DNA of 48,778 nucleotides from Xanthomonas boreopolis (GTDB lineage Bacteria > Pseudomonadota > Gammaproteobacteria > Xanthomonadales > Xanthomonadaceae): assembly GCA_014654535.1 (NCBI GenBank), contig BNBA01000006.1, positions 1-48,778 of the forward strand. The letters are read 5' to 3'. Shown piece after piece: positions 40,972 to 48,778 of this stretch. Every line of letters begins with the position of its first letter. The first letter of the stretch is position 1. The position numbers and the translations under genes are program-made. A model generated the notes under the pieces. The model was not told the DNA's origin. It worked only from the letters and a program-made list of their open reading frames with translations, and made no database searches.

Positions 40972-42420
40972 ATGCAACCGCCAAGGGGAGAAGACCGCCA
41001 CGCCGGCAGGCCGGCCCGCACGCTGCTCGCGCTGGCCTGCGCGCTGGCCGCGCTCCCGGCCTGGGCGCAACAGGCCCGGCAGCCCAGCGTGGAGGAACTC
41101 CAGCGCCGCCTGGAGGCGCTGGAACGGCGCCTCGGGACCGCGCCCGCCGCCGCGCCTGGCACGGCCGCGGACGGCCTGGCCGACCTGGACCAGCGGCTGC
41201 GCGTGATCGAGCGCCGGCTGGAACTGCAGGAAGAGGAGCGCGCCGCGGCGGCCAAGTCCGCGCCGGTGGTGACGGTCAACGACAAGGGCGCCTCGTTCAG
41301 GTCCGCCGACGGCGCCTACGAGATCCGGCTGCGCGGCCTGTTGCAGGGCGATGGCCGCTTCTACATCGACGACGACCGGCAGCCGCAGGCCGATACGTTC
41401 CTGATCCGCACCGCACGGCCGATCATCGAGGGCTCGCTCGGCAAGCTGGTGGCCTTCCGCCTCACGCCGGAGTTCGCCGGCGACAGCGCCAGCATCGTCG
41501 ACGCCTACGTCGACCTGCGCTTCGACAAGGCCTATACCCTGCGGGCCGGCAAGTTCACCTCGCCGGTCGGGCTGGAGCGGCTGCAGTCGTCCTCGGCCCT
41601 GGCCGACGTCGAGCGCGCGCTGCCGAGCGAGCTGGCGCCCAACCGCGACATCGGCGTGCAGTTGCAGGGCGAGGTCGGCGCGGTCAGTTATGCGCTCGGC
41701 GTGTTCAACGGCACCGTGGACGGCCGCGATGCGGTCACCAGCAATCCCGACGACGATTTCGAGTACGCCGGCCGGATCTTCTTCGAACCGTTCAGGGACA
41801 GCGCCAGCGCGTGGTCGGGGCTGGGCTTCGGGATCGGCGCAAGCACCGGCCAGACGCACGGCAGCGGCAACAACTTCCTGCCGCGCTACCGCACGCCCGG
41901 GCAGGCCACGTTCTTCAGCTACCGCAGCACGGTGCTGGCCGATGGCGACCGCACGCGCTGGTCGCCGCAGGGCTACTACTACCGCAATGGCTTCGGGCTG
42001 CAGGCCGAGTACATCGTCTCGCGCCAGGAGGTGGCAACCCCAGGCGCGCGCGCGACCCTGGAAAACAAGGCCTGGCAGGCCACCGCCAGCTACGTGCTGA
42101 CCGGCGAGGACGCGGGCTATCGCGGCGTGGTCAGGCCCTCGCGGCCGTTCGCCGCGGGCGGCGAGGGGTGGGGTGCATGGGAGCTGGTAGGACGGTATGG
42201 TGTACTGGAGGTGGACGATGCGGCTTTCCCGCTGTTCGCCGATGCCAATTCGGCCGCGCGCCGGGCCGAGGCATGGACGCTGGGCGTCAATTGGTATCTC
42301 ACCAGTAATCTCAAGCTGGTAGTCAATTACTCGCAGACCCGCTTCGACGGCGGCGCTGCGGCAGGCGCAGACCGGGAGGACGAGAAGGCCCTGTTCTCCC
42401 GGTTGCAGGTTTCCTTCTGA
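40972..42420 (+). CDS. OprO/OprP-family porin of the sulfate uptake operon
   Basis: The protein has 482 residues with a signal peptide ending near AWA (residue 32). A coiled-coil segment follows (about 40-92; [14 protein letters not shown] and [18 protein letters not shown]). The Porin_O_P beta-barrel contains [20 protein letters not shown] and [19 protein letters not shown] and ends in LFSRLQVSF with terminal phenylalanine. OprP and OprO of Pseudomonas form trimeric phosphate channels; here the gene leads an operon with sbp-cysT-cysW-cysA (13-base gap to sbp), so the anion is probably sulfate (inference). GGAGA precedes the ATG. Confidence 0.88.
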   Translation: MQPPRGEDRHAGRPARTLLALACALAALPAWAQQARQPSVEELQRRLEALERRLGTAPAAAPGTAADGLADLDQRLRVIERRLELQEEERAAAAKSAPVVTVNDKGASFRSADGAYEIRLRGLLQGDGRFYIDDDRQPQADTFLIRTARPIIEGSLGKLVAFRLTPEFAGDSASIVDAYVDLRFDKAYTLRAGKFTSPVGLERLQSSSALADVERALPSELAPNRDIGVQLQGEVGAVSYALGVFNGTVDGRDAVTSNPDDDFEYAGRIFFEPFRDSASAWSGLGFGIGASTGQTHGSGNNFLPRYRTPGQATFFSYRSTVLADGDRTRWSPQGYYYRNGFGLQAEYIVSRQEVATPGARATLENKAWQATASYVLTGEDAGYRGVVRPSRPFAAGGEGWGAWELVGRYGVLEVDDAAFPLFADANSAARRAEAWTLGVNWYLTSNLKLVVNYSQTRFDGGAAAGADREDEKALFSRLQVSF

Positions 42421-42433
42421 GGCGGAGAAAGCA

Positions 42434-43462
42434 ATGAAGAACTGGCTCGCATCCCCGCGCGTTGCAGGCATCTGGCTTGGCACGCTGCTGTTGACGGCAT
42501 TCGCCGGAGGCGCGCTCGCGCGCGACGTGCAGCTGCTCAACGTGTCCTACGATCCCACGCGCGAGCTGTATCGCGACTACAACGCCGCCTTCGCCAGGCA
42601 CTGGCAGGAAAAGACCGGCGGCAAGGTGACCGTGGAGACCTCGCACGGCGGCTCGGGCAAGCAGGCGCGCTCGGTGATCGACGGCGTCGAGGCGGACGTG
42701 GTCACGCTGGCGCTGGCCTACGACGTGGACGCGATCGCCGAGAAGGCCAAGCTGATCCAGCCGGGCTGGGAGAAGCGCCTGCCCGACAACAGCGCGCCGT
42801 ACACCTCGACGATCGTGTTCCTGGTGCGCAAGGGCAACCCGAAGGGCATCAAGGACTGGCCGGACCTGCTGCGCGCGGGCGTGTCGGTGGTGACGCCGAA
42901 CCCGAAGACCTCCGGCGGCGCGCGCTGGAACTACCTGGCGGCGTGGGCTTACTTCGACAGGATCTTCAAGGGCGACCAGGACAAGATCCGGCGCAGCATG
43001 GTCGCGCTGTTCCGCAACGTGCCGGTGCTGGACACCGGCGCGCGCGGCGCCACCACGACCTTCGTGCAGCGCGGCATCGGCGACGTGCTGCTGGCCTGGG
43101 AGAACGAGGCGTTCCTGGCGCTGGAGGAACTGGGACCGGACAAGTTCGAGATCGTGGTGCCGAAGCTGTCGATCCTGGCCGAACCGTCGGTCGCGCTGGT
43201 CGACAAGAACGTCGACAAGCACGGCACGCGCGCGGTCGCCGAGGAATACCTGAAGTACCTGTACTCGCCGGAGGGCCAGAAGATCGCGGCCAAGCACTAC
43301 TACCGCCCGCGCCATCCCGAGTTCGCCGACAAGGACGACGTCGCGCGCTTCCCGAAGGTGGAACTGGCGACCATCCAGCAGGCGTTCGGGTCGTGGCAGA
43401 AGGCCCAGGCCGAGCACTTCGCCGACGGCGGCATCTTCGACCAGATCCAGGCGAGCAAGTAA
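42434..43462 (+). CDS. sbp: Sulfate-binding periplasmic protein
   Basis: The protein has 342 residues with a signal peptide ending near residue 29 (GGALA before [17 protein letters not shown]). That mature start and the segments [38 protein letters not shown] and [13 protein letters not shown] are standard in Sbp/CysP proteins, which catch sulfate or thiosulfate in the periplasm for the CysTWA importer. GGAGAAAG precedes the ATG. cysT starts directly after the stop (TAAATG), with no gap. Confidence 0.95.
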   Translation: MKNWLASPRVAGIWLGTLLLTAFAGGALARDVQLLNVSYDPTRELYRDYNAAFARHWQEKTGGKVTVETSHGGSGKQARSVIDGVEADVVTLALAYDVDAIAEKAKLIQPGWEKRLPDNSAPYTSTIVFLVRKGNPKGIKDWPDLLRAGVSVVTPNPKTSGGARWNYLAAWAYFDRIFKGDQDKIRRSMVALFRNVPVLDTGARGATTTFVQRGIGDVLLAWENEAFLALEELGPDKFEIVVPKLSILAEPSVALVDKNVDKHGTRAVAEEYLKYLYSPEGQKIAAKHYYRPRHPEFADKDDVARFPKVELATIQQAFGSWQKAQAEHFADGGIFDQIQASK

Positions 43463-44317
43463 ATGTCGGCAAGTGCGGTACCCGAGGCGCGCAAGCCGTC
43501 GCGCCGCCGCGTGATCCCCGGGCTCGGACTGAGCCTGGGGATCACGTTCGTCTGGCTGGGCCTGATCGTGCTGATCCCGCTGCTGGGGGTGTTCATCAAG
43601 ACCAGCGGTCTGGGCTGGAGCGGGGTCTGGCAGGTGTGGAGCGAGCCGCGCGTGCTCGCCGCGCTGAAGCTGAGCTTCGTCACCGCGCTGGCGGCGGCCG
43701 CGTTCAACGCGGTGATGGGCACGTGGGTGGCGTGGGTGTTCGTGCGCTACTCGTTCCCGGGCAAGCGCCTGTTCGACGCGATGATCGACCTGCCGTTCGC
43801 GCTGCCGACGGCAGTGGCGGGCATCGCGCTGACCGCGCTGTACGGCGGCAACGGCTGGATCGGGCGCTGGTTGGAGCCGCTCGGCCTGAAGGTCGCCTAC
43901 ACGCAGCTCGGCATTGTGGTCGCGCTGGTGTTCGTGGGGCTGCCGTTCGTGGTGCGGGTGGTGCAGCCGGTGCTGGCCGAGAACGAGCGCGAGCTGGAGG
44001 AGGCGTCCGCCACGCTCGGCGCGGGGCGCTGGCAGACGGTATTCCGGGTGGTGCTGCCGAGCCTGTGGCCGGCGCTGCTGACCGGTTTCGCGCTGGCCTT
44101 CGCGCGCGGCGTGGGCGAGTACGGCTCGGTGATCTTCATCGCCGGCAACATGCCGAACGTGACCGAGATCGCGCCGCTGCTGATCACCATCCGCCTGGAA
44201 GAGTTCGATTACGCCGGCGCCACGGCGATCGCGGCGGCGATGCTGCTGCTGTCGTTCGCGGTGCTGCTGCTGGTGAACGGGCTGCAAGGGCGCCTGCAAC
44301 GCCGTGGCACGCCGTAG
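43463..44317 (+). CDS. cysT: Sulfate ABC transporter permease CysT
   Basis: This inner-membrane permease has 284 residues and six membrane segments, beginning with LGITFVWLGLIVLIPLLGVF. The conserved DLPFALPTAVAGIALTALYG and the EAA loop ELEEASATLGAGRWQTVFRV, which contacts the ATPase CysA, are complete. It pairs with CysW to form the channel. Its ATG immediately follows the sbp stop codon, so translation is coupled. Also called cysU. Confidence 0.94.
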   Translation: MSASAVPEARKPSRRRVIPGLGLSLGITFVWLGLIVLIPLLGVFIKTSGLGWSGVWQVWSEPRVLAALKLSFVTALAAAAFNAVMGTWVAWVFVRYSFPGKRLFDAMIDLPFALPTAVAGIALTALYGGNGWIGRWLEPLGLKVAYTQLGIVVALVFVGLPFVVRVVQPVLAENERELEEASATLGAGRWQTVFRVVLPSLWPALLTGFALAFARGVGEYGSVIFIAGNMPNVTEIAPLLITIRLEEFDYAGATAIAAAMLLLSFAVLLLVNGLQGRLQRRGTP

Positions 44318-44378
44318 AGACGCGCTTTAGATGAACCAGATCGTATCCTCCCTGCCGACGCCCCTCCAGGAACAGGCC

Positions 44379-45287
44379 ATGCCGGCCCGTCGGTCACGCG
44401 ACATCGTTGCCGCCGCCACCACCGAGCCGCGCTGGGCGCGCTGGCTGCTGACCGCCGGCGCCCTGGCGTTCCTGCTGTTCTTCCTGCTGCTGCCGCTGGT
44501 GCTGGTGTTCGCCGAGGCGCTGCGCGGCGGGCTGCAAGTGTTCTGGAAGGCCATCACCGACCCGGACGCGCTGGCGGCGATCCGCCTGACCCTGCTGGTC
44601 ACCGCGGTCGTGATCCCGATGAACCTGGTGTTCGGCGTGGCCGCGGCCTGGGCGGTGAGCAAGCACCGCTTCCCGGGCCGGCGCCTGCTGGTGAGCCTGA
44701 TCGACCTGCCGTTCTCGGTCTCGCCGGTGGTGGCCGGCCTGATCTTCATGTTGATCTTCGGGCGCCAGGGCTGGGCCTGGCCGTTGATCGACGAGGGCTG
44801 GCACGTGCACCTGCCGGTCCTGGGCGAGACGCTGATCCAACTGCCCAGAATCGTGTTCGCGCTGCCGGGCATCGTGCTGGCGACCACGTTCGTCACCTTC
44901 CCGTTCATCGCGCGCGAGCTGATGCCGCTGATGGAGCAGCAGGGCAGCGACGAGGAACTGGCGGCGCTGAGCCTCGGCGCCGGCGGCTGGCAGACGTTCT
45001 GGCGGGTGACGCTGCCGAACATCCGCTGGGGATTGCTCTATGGCGTGCTGCTGTGCGCGGCGCGCGCGATGGGCGAGTTCGGCGCCGTGTCGGTGGTGTC
45101 CGGCCACATCCGCGGCCGCACCAACACGCTGCCGCTGCACGTGGAGATCCTCTACAACGAATACGCCTACAGCGCGGCGTTCGCCTGCGCCTCGCTGCTG
45201 GCCTTGAGCGCCCTGCTGACGCTCGCCCTGAAGACCTACCTGGAATGGCGGCACGGCGAGTCGCTGGCCGCCAACCACCGCCATTGA
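44379..45287 (+). CDS. cysW: Sulfate ABC transporter permease CysW
   Basis: Second permease of the sulfate importer, 302 residues from [20 protein letters not shown], with six membrane segments. The family motif [20 protein letters not shown] and the EAA loop [20 protein letters not shown] are present. An earlier in-frame ATG at 44331 would add 16 residues; I prefer 44379 because AGGAACAGG stands just before it, while 44331 has no purine-rich site. The stop lies 10 bases before cysA. Confidence 0.92.
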   Translation: MPARRSRDIVAAATTEPRWARWLLTAGALAFLLFFLLLPLVLVFAEALRGGLQVFWKAITDPDALAAIRLTLLVTAVVIPMNLVFGVAAAWAVSKHRFPGRRLLVSLIDLPFSVSPVVAGLIFMLIFGRQGWAWPLIDEGWHVHLPVLGETLIQLPRIVFALPGIVLATTFVTFPFIARELMPLMEQQGSDEELAALSLGAGGWQTFWRVTLPNIRWGLLYGVLLCAARAMGEFGAVSVVSGHIRGRTNTLPLHVEILYNEYAYSAAFACASLLALSALLTLALKTYLEWRHGESLAANHRH

Positions 45288-45297
45288 GAGCCCCCGC

Positions 45298-46341
45298 ATG
45301 AGCATCGGCATCCGCATCCAGAACCTGCGCAAGCAGTTCGACGACTTCACCGCGCTGGACGCGATCAACCTCGACATCCATCCGGGCGAGCTGCTGGCGC
45401 TGCTCGGTCCCTCCGGTTCGGGCAAGACCACCCTGCTGCGGATCATCGCCGGCCTGGAGTACGCCGATGGCGGCCAGGTGCTGTTCGGCAACGAGGACGC
45501 GACCAGCATGAGCGTGCAGTCGCGGCGGGTCGGCTTCGTGTTCCAGCACTACGCGCTGTTCAAGCACATGACGGTGTACGAGAACATCGCCTTCGGCCTG
45601 CGCGTGCGCCGCGGCGAGGCGCGCTGGGCGGAGTCGCGCATCCGCGAGCGCGTGCAGGAGCTGCTCGCGCTGGTGCAGTTGCAGGGGCTCGAGAAGCGCT
45701 ATCCGACCCAGCTCTCCGGCGGCCAGCGCCAGCGCGTGGCGCTGGCGCGCGCGCTGGCGATCGAGCCGCGCGTGCTGCTGCTCGACGAGCCGTTCGGCGC
45801 GCTCGATGCGCAGGTGCGGCGCGACCTGCGGCGCTGGCTGCGCGAGCTGCACGAACGGACCGGCCTGACCACGGTGTTCGTCACGCACGACCAGGAAGAG
45901 GCGCTGGAACTGGCCGATCGCGTGGCGATCCTCAACGGCGGCCGGATCGAGCAGCTGGCCAGCCCGGCGGCGGTCTACGACGAGCCGGCATCGCCGTTCG
46001 TCTATTCGTTCGTCGGCGCGGTCAACCGCATCGCCGGCACGGTCCAGCGCGGGCACCTAGACGTGGCCGGATTGTCGCTGCCGCTGGAGGCGGACGTCGC
46101 GCCGGGCCAGGTGGAACTGTACGTGCGCCCGGAAGACCTGGTGCCGGCCTCCGAAGGCTGGCGCGCGACCGTGCTGTCCACGCAGCGCAGCGGCGCGCGC
46201 CTGCGCGTGCGTGCGCGGCTGGAACGGGCCGGCGAGGTGGAACTGGAACTGCCGGCGGCGGTCGGCCATTACGCGGCCGGCCAATCGGTGACGCTCGCCG
46301 CGCGCCGGTACGGCATCTTTCCCGCCACCGAGGCGGGCTGA
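45298..46341 (+). CDS. cysA: Sulfate/thiosulfate import ATPase CysA
   Basis: This ABC ATPase of 347 residues powers the importer formed by Sbp, CysT and CysW. Walker A is GPSGSGKT (37-44), the signature LSGGQ (139-143), Walker B VLLLDEP (159-165) and the switch histidine His197 in [17 protein letters not shown]-terminal TOBE-like regulatory domain follows, about 240-345, with [23 protein letters not shown] before the ATG is a poor site, so coupling to cysW is likely. It is the last gene of the operon. Confidence 0.95.
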   Translation: MSIGIRIQNLRKQFDDFTALDAINLDIHPGELLALLGPSGSGKTTLLRIIAGLEYADGGQVLFGNEDATSMSVQSRRVGFVFQHYALFKHMTVYENIAFGLRVRRGEARWAESRIRERVQELLALVQLQGLEKRYPTQLSGGQRQRVALARALAIEPRVLLLDEPFGALDAQVRRDLRRWLRELHERTGLTTVFVTHDQEEALELADRVAILNGGRIEQLASPAAVYDEPASPFVYSFVGAVNRIAGTVQRGHLDVAGLSLPLEADVAPGQVELYVRPEDLVPASEGWRATVLSTQRSGARLRVRARLERAGEVELELPAAVGHYAAGQSVTLAARRYGIFPATEAG

Positions 46342-46343
46342 AC

Positions 46344-46370
46344 GGACGCGGGGCGGACAACCCCGCGTCC
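46344..46370 (+). terminator. Hairpin at the end of the sulfate operon
   Basis: Perfect 10-base arms GGACGCGGGG (46344-46353) and CCCCGCGTCC (46361-46370) with a 7-base loop begin two bases after the cysA stop. The tail GCCTTCG has few T, so the hairpin may protect the message or end it with help from Rho. Confidence 0.6.
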
Positions 46371-46403
46371 GCCTTCGAGCAGGGCAGGACAAGGCTTGTC
46401 GGT

Positions 46404-46425
46404 AACGGATGCAACGGATGTTGCA
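46404..46425 (+). promoter_or_regulatory. Operator-like repeat upstream of the TorF-family gene
   Basis: TGCAAC-GGAT-GTTGCA (46410-46425) is a perfect inverted repeat, and AACGGATG occurs twice in direct repeat (46404-46411 and 46413-46420). A possible promoter follows: TTGCAC at 46421 and TAAGAA at 46444, 17 bases apart. A repressor or activator dimer could bind here. I cannot name it. Confidence 0.4.
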
Positions 46426-46524
46426 CTGCAGCGGCGGCTCGGTTAAGAATCCGTAAAGCAGCGATCCTCGCGCTGTTTCCCGACGTGCAGTTTCCTCGCC
46501 CACCGCCCCCAGGAGATCGGCCCC

Positions 46525-47232
46525 ATGAAGTCGTCCACGCTCGCTTGTGCCCTGCTGCTCGCTTTGTCCTCTGTCTCCACCGCCGCTTTTGCCCAGGAAG
46601 AAGGCGCCGACGAATACAAGCCCTTCAGCGCCACGCTCGCGGTGACCACCGACTACGTATGGCGCGGCATCTCGCAGACCAACGAGGACCCGGCGTTCCA
46701 GGCCGGCGCCACCTATACCTCCAAGTTCGGCCTCTACGCGGGCGCGTGGACGTCCAATGTGGACTTCGGCGAGGGCGATCCGGACTGGGAGCGCGACTAC
46801 TACATCGGCTACAACACCGACTTCGGCGACAAGGTCAACTTCGACGTGATGGTCAACCGCTACACCTATAGCGGCGCCAGCGATCTGAACTGGAACGAGC
46901 TGGTCACCAAGACCACCTTCCTCGAGACCTACAGCCTGACGCTGGCCTACTCGAACGATTCGTGGGCGACCAGCGAGGACGGCTACTACGCCGCGCTGGC
47001 GGGCAACTGGTCGCTGCCGCACGACTTCACCATCGGCGCCAGCTACGGCCGCAGCATGTTCAGCAACAAGGCCGGGATCGAGGACTACTCGGACTACTCG
47101 GTGAGCGTGGGCAAGAGCTTCGGGCCGCTGGCGCTGTCGGTGGCCTACATCGATACCGACAAGGCCGGCGAGCGCGTCGGCGGCAGCAACGGCGGCGACC
47201 GCGTGGTCGTCACCGCGACCATCGGCCTGTAA
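46525..47232 (+). CDS. TorF-family putative outer-membrane porin
   Basis: The protein has 235 residues with a signal peptide ending at AFA (residue 23). The mature part is a beta-barrel with alternating aromatic strands: FSATLAVTTDYVWRGISQTN, FGLYAGAWTSNVDFG, DYYIGYNTDFGDKVNFDVMV. It ends in RVVVTATIGL. The TTDYVWRGISQT motif near the N-terminus marks the TorF/CHP02001 family of putative porins, often regulated with nitrogen or growth state; its substrate is unknown. CAGGAG nine bases before the ATG supports the start. It stands alone behind an operator-like repeat. Confidence 0.85.
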   Translation: MKSSTLACALLLALSSVSTAAFAQEEGADEYKPFSATLAVTTDYVWRGISQTNEDPAFQAGATYTSKFGLYAGAWTSNVDFGEGDPDWERDYYIGYNTDFGDKVNFDVMVNRYTYSGASDLNWNELVTKTTFLETYSLTLAYSNDSWATSEDGYYAALAGNWSLPHDFTIGASYGRSMFSNKAGIEDYSDYSVSVGKSFGPLALSVAYIDTDKAGERVGGSNGGDRVVVTATIGL

Positions 47233-47251
47233 GCCGAACCGCTCGTATGAA

Positions 47252-47283
47252 CGAAGAAGGGCGCCGCAGGGCGCCCTTCTTCG
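47252..47283. terminator. Two-way terminator between torF-type gene and tdh
   Basis: Perfect 14-base arms CGAAGAAGGGCGCC (47252-47265) and GGCGCCCTTCTTCG (47270-47283) with a GCAG loop lie between two convergent genes. The T-containing arms read CTTCTTCG on either strand, so it probably ends both transcripts. Confidence 0.8.
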
Positions 47284-47305
47284 TCGCGCCGCACGCCGGC
47301 GGCGC

Positions 47306-48340
47306 TCAGTTCCAGCTCAGCACGACCTTGCCGGCCTTGCCTTGTTCCATCAGGTCGAAGCCCTTCTGGAACTCGTCCACCGGCAGCTGGTGGGTGAGCA
47401 CCTTGTGCAGCGGGAAACCGGACAGCACCAGCTGGGTCATCTTGTACCAGGTCTCGTACATCTTGCGGCCATAGATGCCCTGCACGGTGAGGCCCTTGAA
47501 GATGATCTTGTCCCAGTCCGCGCCGGCGCCCTTGGGCATGATGCCGAGCATGGCGATCTTGCCGCCGTGGTACATGCAATCGAGCATGTCGTTGAACGCG
47601 CGCGGGTTGCCGCTCATTTCCAGGCCGACGTCGAAGCCCTCCATGTGCAGGTCCTTCATCACGTCCTTCAGCGAGGTGTTGGCGACGTTGACCACGCGGG
47701 TGGCGCCCATGTCGGCGGCGAGCTTGAGGCGGAAGTCGTTGACGTCGGTAACCACCACGTTGCGCGCGCCGATGTGCTTGCAGATGCCGGCGGCGATGAT
47801 GCCGATCGGGCCGGCGCCGGTGATCAACACGTCCTCGCCGATCACGTCGAACTCCAGTGCGCAGTGGGCGGCGTTGCCGTAGGGGTCGAAGAAGGCGGCC
47901 AGCTCGGACGGGATCTGGTCGGGGATCGGCCACAGGTTGGAGGCCGGCATCACCATGTATTCGGCGAAGGCGCCGTTGACGTTGACGCCGATGCCGACGG
48001 TGTTCGGGCACAGGTGCGGGCGGCCGCCGCGGCAGTTGCGGCAGTGGCCGCAGACGATATGGCCTTCGGCTGAGACGCGCTGGCCGATCTGGTAGCCGGT
48101 CACCGCCGAACCGAGCGCGGCGATGCGGCCGACGAATTCGTGGCCGATGGTCAGGCCGGGCCTGATGGTGCGCTGGCTCCACTCGTCCCACAGGTAGATG
48201 TGCAGGTCGGTACCGCAGATGGCGGTCTTTTCCAGCTTGATCAGGACTTCGTTGGGGCCGGGCACCGGGACGGGCACCTGCTCCATCCAGATGCCTTTGG
48301 TGGCTTCGCGCTTGACCAGCGCTTTCATCATTTCTGCCAT
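47306..48340 (-). CDS. tdh: L-threonine 3-dehydrogenase
   Basis: The enzyme oxidises threonine to 2-amino-3-ketobutyrate with NAD; Kbl then makes glycine and acetyl-CoA. It is a zinc alcohol-dehydrogenase-family protein. Catalytic zinc ligands lie in TAICGTDLH and IGHEFVG, structural zinc cysteines in [16 protein letters not shown], and the NAD loop in [14 protein letters not shown]. Two starts are possible: 48340 (344 residues, AGG seven bases before) and the ATG at 48328, which gives 340 residues and aligns with E. coli Tdh, placing the catalytic cysteine at 38. kbl lies 6.5 kb away on the same strand. Confidence 0.95.
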   Translation of the reverse strand: MAEMMKALVKREATKGIWMEQVPVPVPGPNEVLIKLEKTAICGTDLHIYLWDEWSQRTIRPGLTIGHEFVGRIAALGSAVTGYQIGQRVSAEGHIVCGHCRNCRGGRPHLCPNTVGIGVNVNGAFAEYMVMPASNLWPIPDQIPSELAAFFDPYGNAAHCALEFDVIGEDVLITGAGPIGIIAAGICKHIGARNVVVTDVNDFRLKLAADMGATRVVNVANTSLKDVMKDLHMEGFDVGLEMSGNPRAFNDMLDCMYHGGKIAMLGIMPKGAGADWDKIIFKGLTVQGIYGRKMYETWYKMTQLVLSGFPLHKVLTHQLPVDEFQKGFDLMEQGKAGKVVLSWN

Positions 48341-48453
48341 GGGTCGCCTGCCGGCGGAAGGGAAACGGGGCGCTGATTATAGTTGCTGGCGTAACTGGGG
48401 GTGTGGGTGGTGGGATGGGCAGGGTTATTGGGGGTTGGGGCGGGCTATCTATC

Positions 48454-48516
48454 GTCATTCCCGCGAAGGCGGGAGGCGCTTTTCAGCAGCCGAACGGCTG
48501 ATCATCCGGGAACTTT
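48454..48516 (+). repeat. Bipartite REP-like repeat, copy 1
   Basis: About 63 bases starting GTCATTCCCGCGAAGGCGGG hold two small hairpins: CCCGC/GCGGG with loop GAAG, and CAGCCG/CGGCTG with loop AA. A second copy with a few differences begins 98 bases downstream in direct orientation. The region behind tdh has no gene; it is made of such repeats to the window end. Confidence 0.75.
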
Positions 48517-48551
48517 CCCGGCGTCCGTCCGATTTACGCCATCTCTCTATG

Positions 48552-48615
48552 GTCATTCCCGCGAAGGCGGGAAGCGCTGTTCAGCAGCCGAACGGCTGAT
48601 CATCCAGGGACTTTT
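48552..48615 (+). repeat. Bipartite REP-like repeat, copy 2
   Basis: This is a direct repeat of 48454-48516, with the same two hairpins and a perfect TTCCCGC/GCGGGAA stem. It shares the TTCCCGC hairpin with the units at 29918 and 29977, so these belong to one dispersed family in this genome. Confidence 0.75.
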
Positions 48616-48655
48616 GGCTTTGGGCAATAAAAGCCAGAGCTTTCGCCTTTGGCGA

Positions 48656-48759
48656 GTCACTTTTCTTTGCTTGTGCACGCGCGCCGCAGGAGCGGCGCCG
48701 CACGGCGAAGCCGGCCCGAAGGGCGCGGCACAAGGATGTGCCGCGTAAAGAAAAGTAAC
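48656..48759. repeat. Inverted repeat element at the window end
   Basis: GTCACTTTTCTTT (48656-48668) and AAAGAAAAGTAAC (48747-48759) are complementary at 12 of 13 bases across a 78-base GC-rich centre. A/T-rich arms around a GC-rich core are unlike the coding DNA. No open frame with a ribosome binding site lies inside. It may be a small mobile-like or structural element; the window ends 19 bases after the second arm. Confidence 0.55.
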
Positions 48760-48778
48760 CAAAAGAAGCGCTTCACAG

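Noticed and set aside
48656-48759. Insertion sequence at the window end
   Set aside because: Only inverted arms are visible. There is no transposase frame, so I call it an inverted repeat and not an insertion sequence.

Overview
The window is GC-rich chromosomal DNA from a gammaproteobacterium of the Xanthomonadaceae/Lysobacteraceae type (Lysobacter, Luteimonas, Stenotrophomonas or Xanthomonas relatives). I infer this from the look of the ribosomal proteins, RpoA, DsbB and Tdh, from the zinc-free form of S14, and from the short dispersed palindromes common in that family. No species name can be given from sequence alone.

Positions 1-14972 are the main ribosomal protein block. The end of tuf is followed by a hairpin terminator and two promoters, then the S10 and spc genes (rpsJ-rplC-rplD-rplW-rplB-rpsS-rplV-rpsC-rplP-rpmC-rpsQ-rplN-rplX-rplE-rpsN). 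The spc run is broken by 271 bases holding two terminator-like hairpins and a -10 element. It continues as rpsH-rplF-rplR-rpsE-rpmD-rplO-secY, and then the alpha operon rpsM-rpsK-rpsD-rpoA-rplQ. rpmJ is not in its usual place between secY and rpsM. Long perfect palindromes lie between rplR and rpsE, between rpsD and rpoA, and between rpoA and rplQ.

Positions 14973-36000 hold mostly single housekeeping genes: a 75-residue protein of unknown function, dsbB, a TonB-dependent receptor with a Zur-box-like site, a class II DAHP synthase whose ribosome binding site lies in a perfect hairpin, an MscS-like channel, a lipoprotein amidase, a DUF2127 membrane protein downstream of typA, ppiB, mdh, a DUF2501 protein, prpE, a glutathione S-transferase, a SleB-type wall hydrolase, fadH and an LTA-synthase-like membrane sulfatase.

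Positions 36000-48778 hold an OmpA-type porin with a calcium-repeat linker and then two small exported proteins that flank a pseudouridine synthase gene. These two share a 29-residue module that I do not recognise; it is the best candidate here for something undescribed. Next come kbl, a sulfate uptake operon with its own outer-membrane porin (porin-sbp-cysT-cysW-cysA), a TorF-family porin and tdh. kbl and tdh, which act in one threonine degradation pathway and are adjacent in E. coli, here lie on either side of the sulfate operon and the TorF gene.

I see no tRNA, rRNA, CRISPR array, insertion sequence or prophage gene. The accessory content is limited to short palindromic repeats at about 27.0-27.2, 29.9-30.1, 39.3-39.4 and 48.45-48.78 kb. 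All promoters, operators and hairpins were read by eye and have not been folded or searched by computer.
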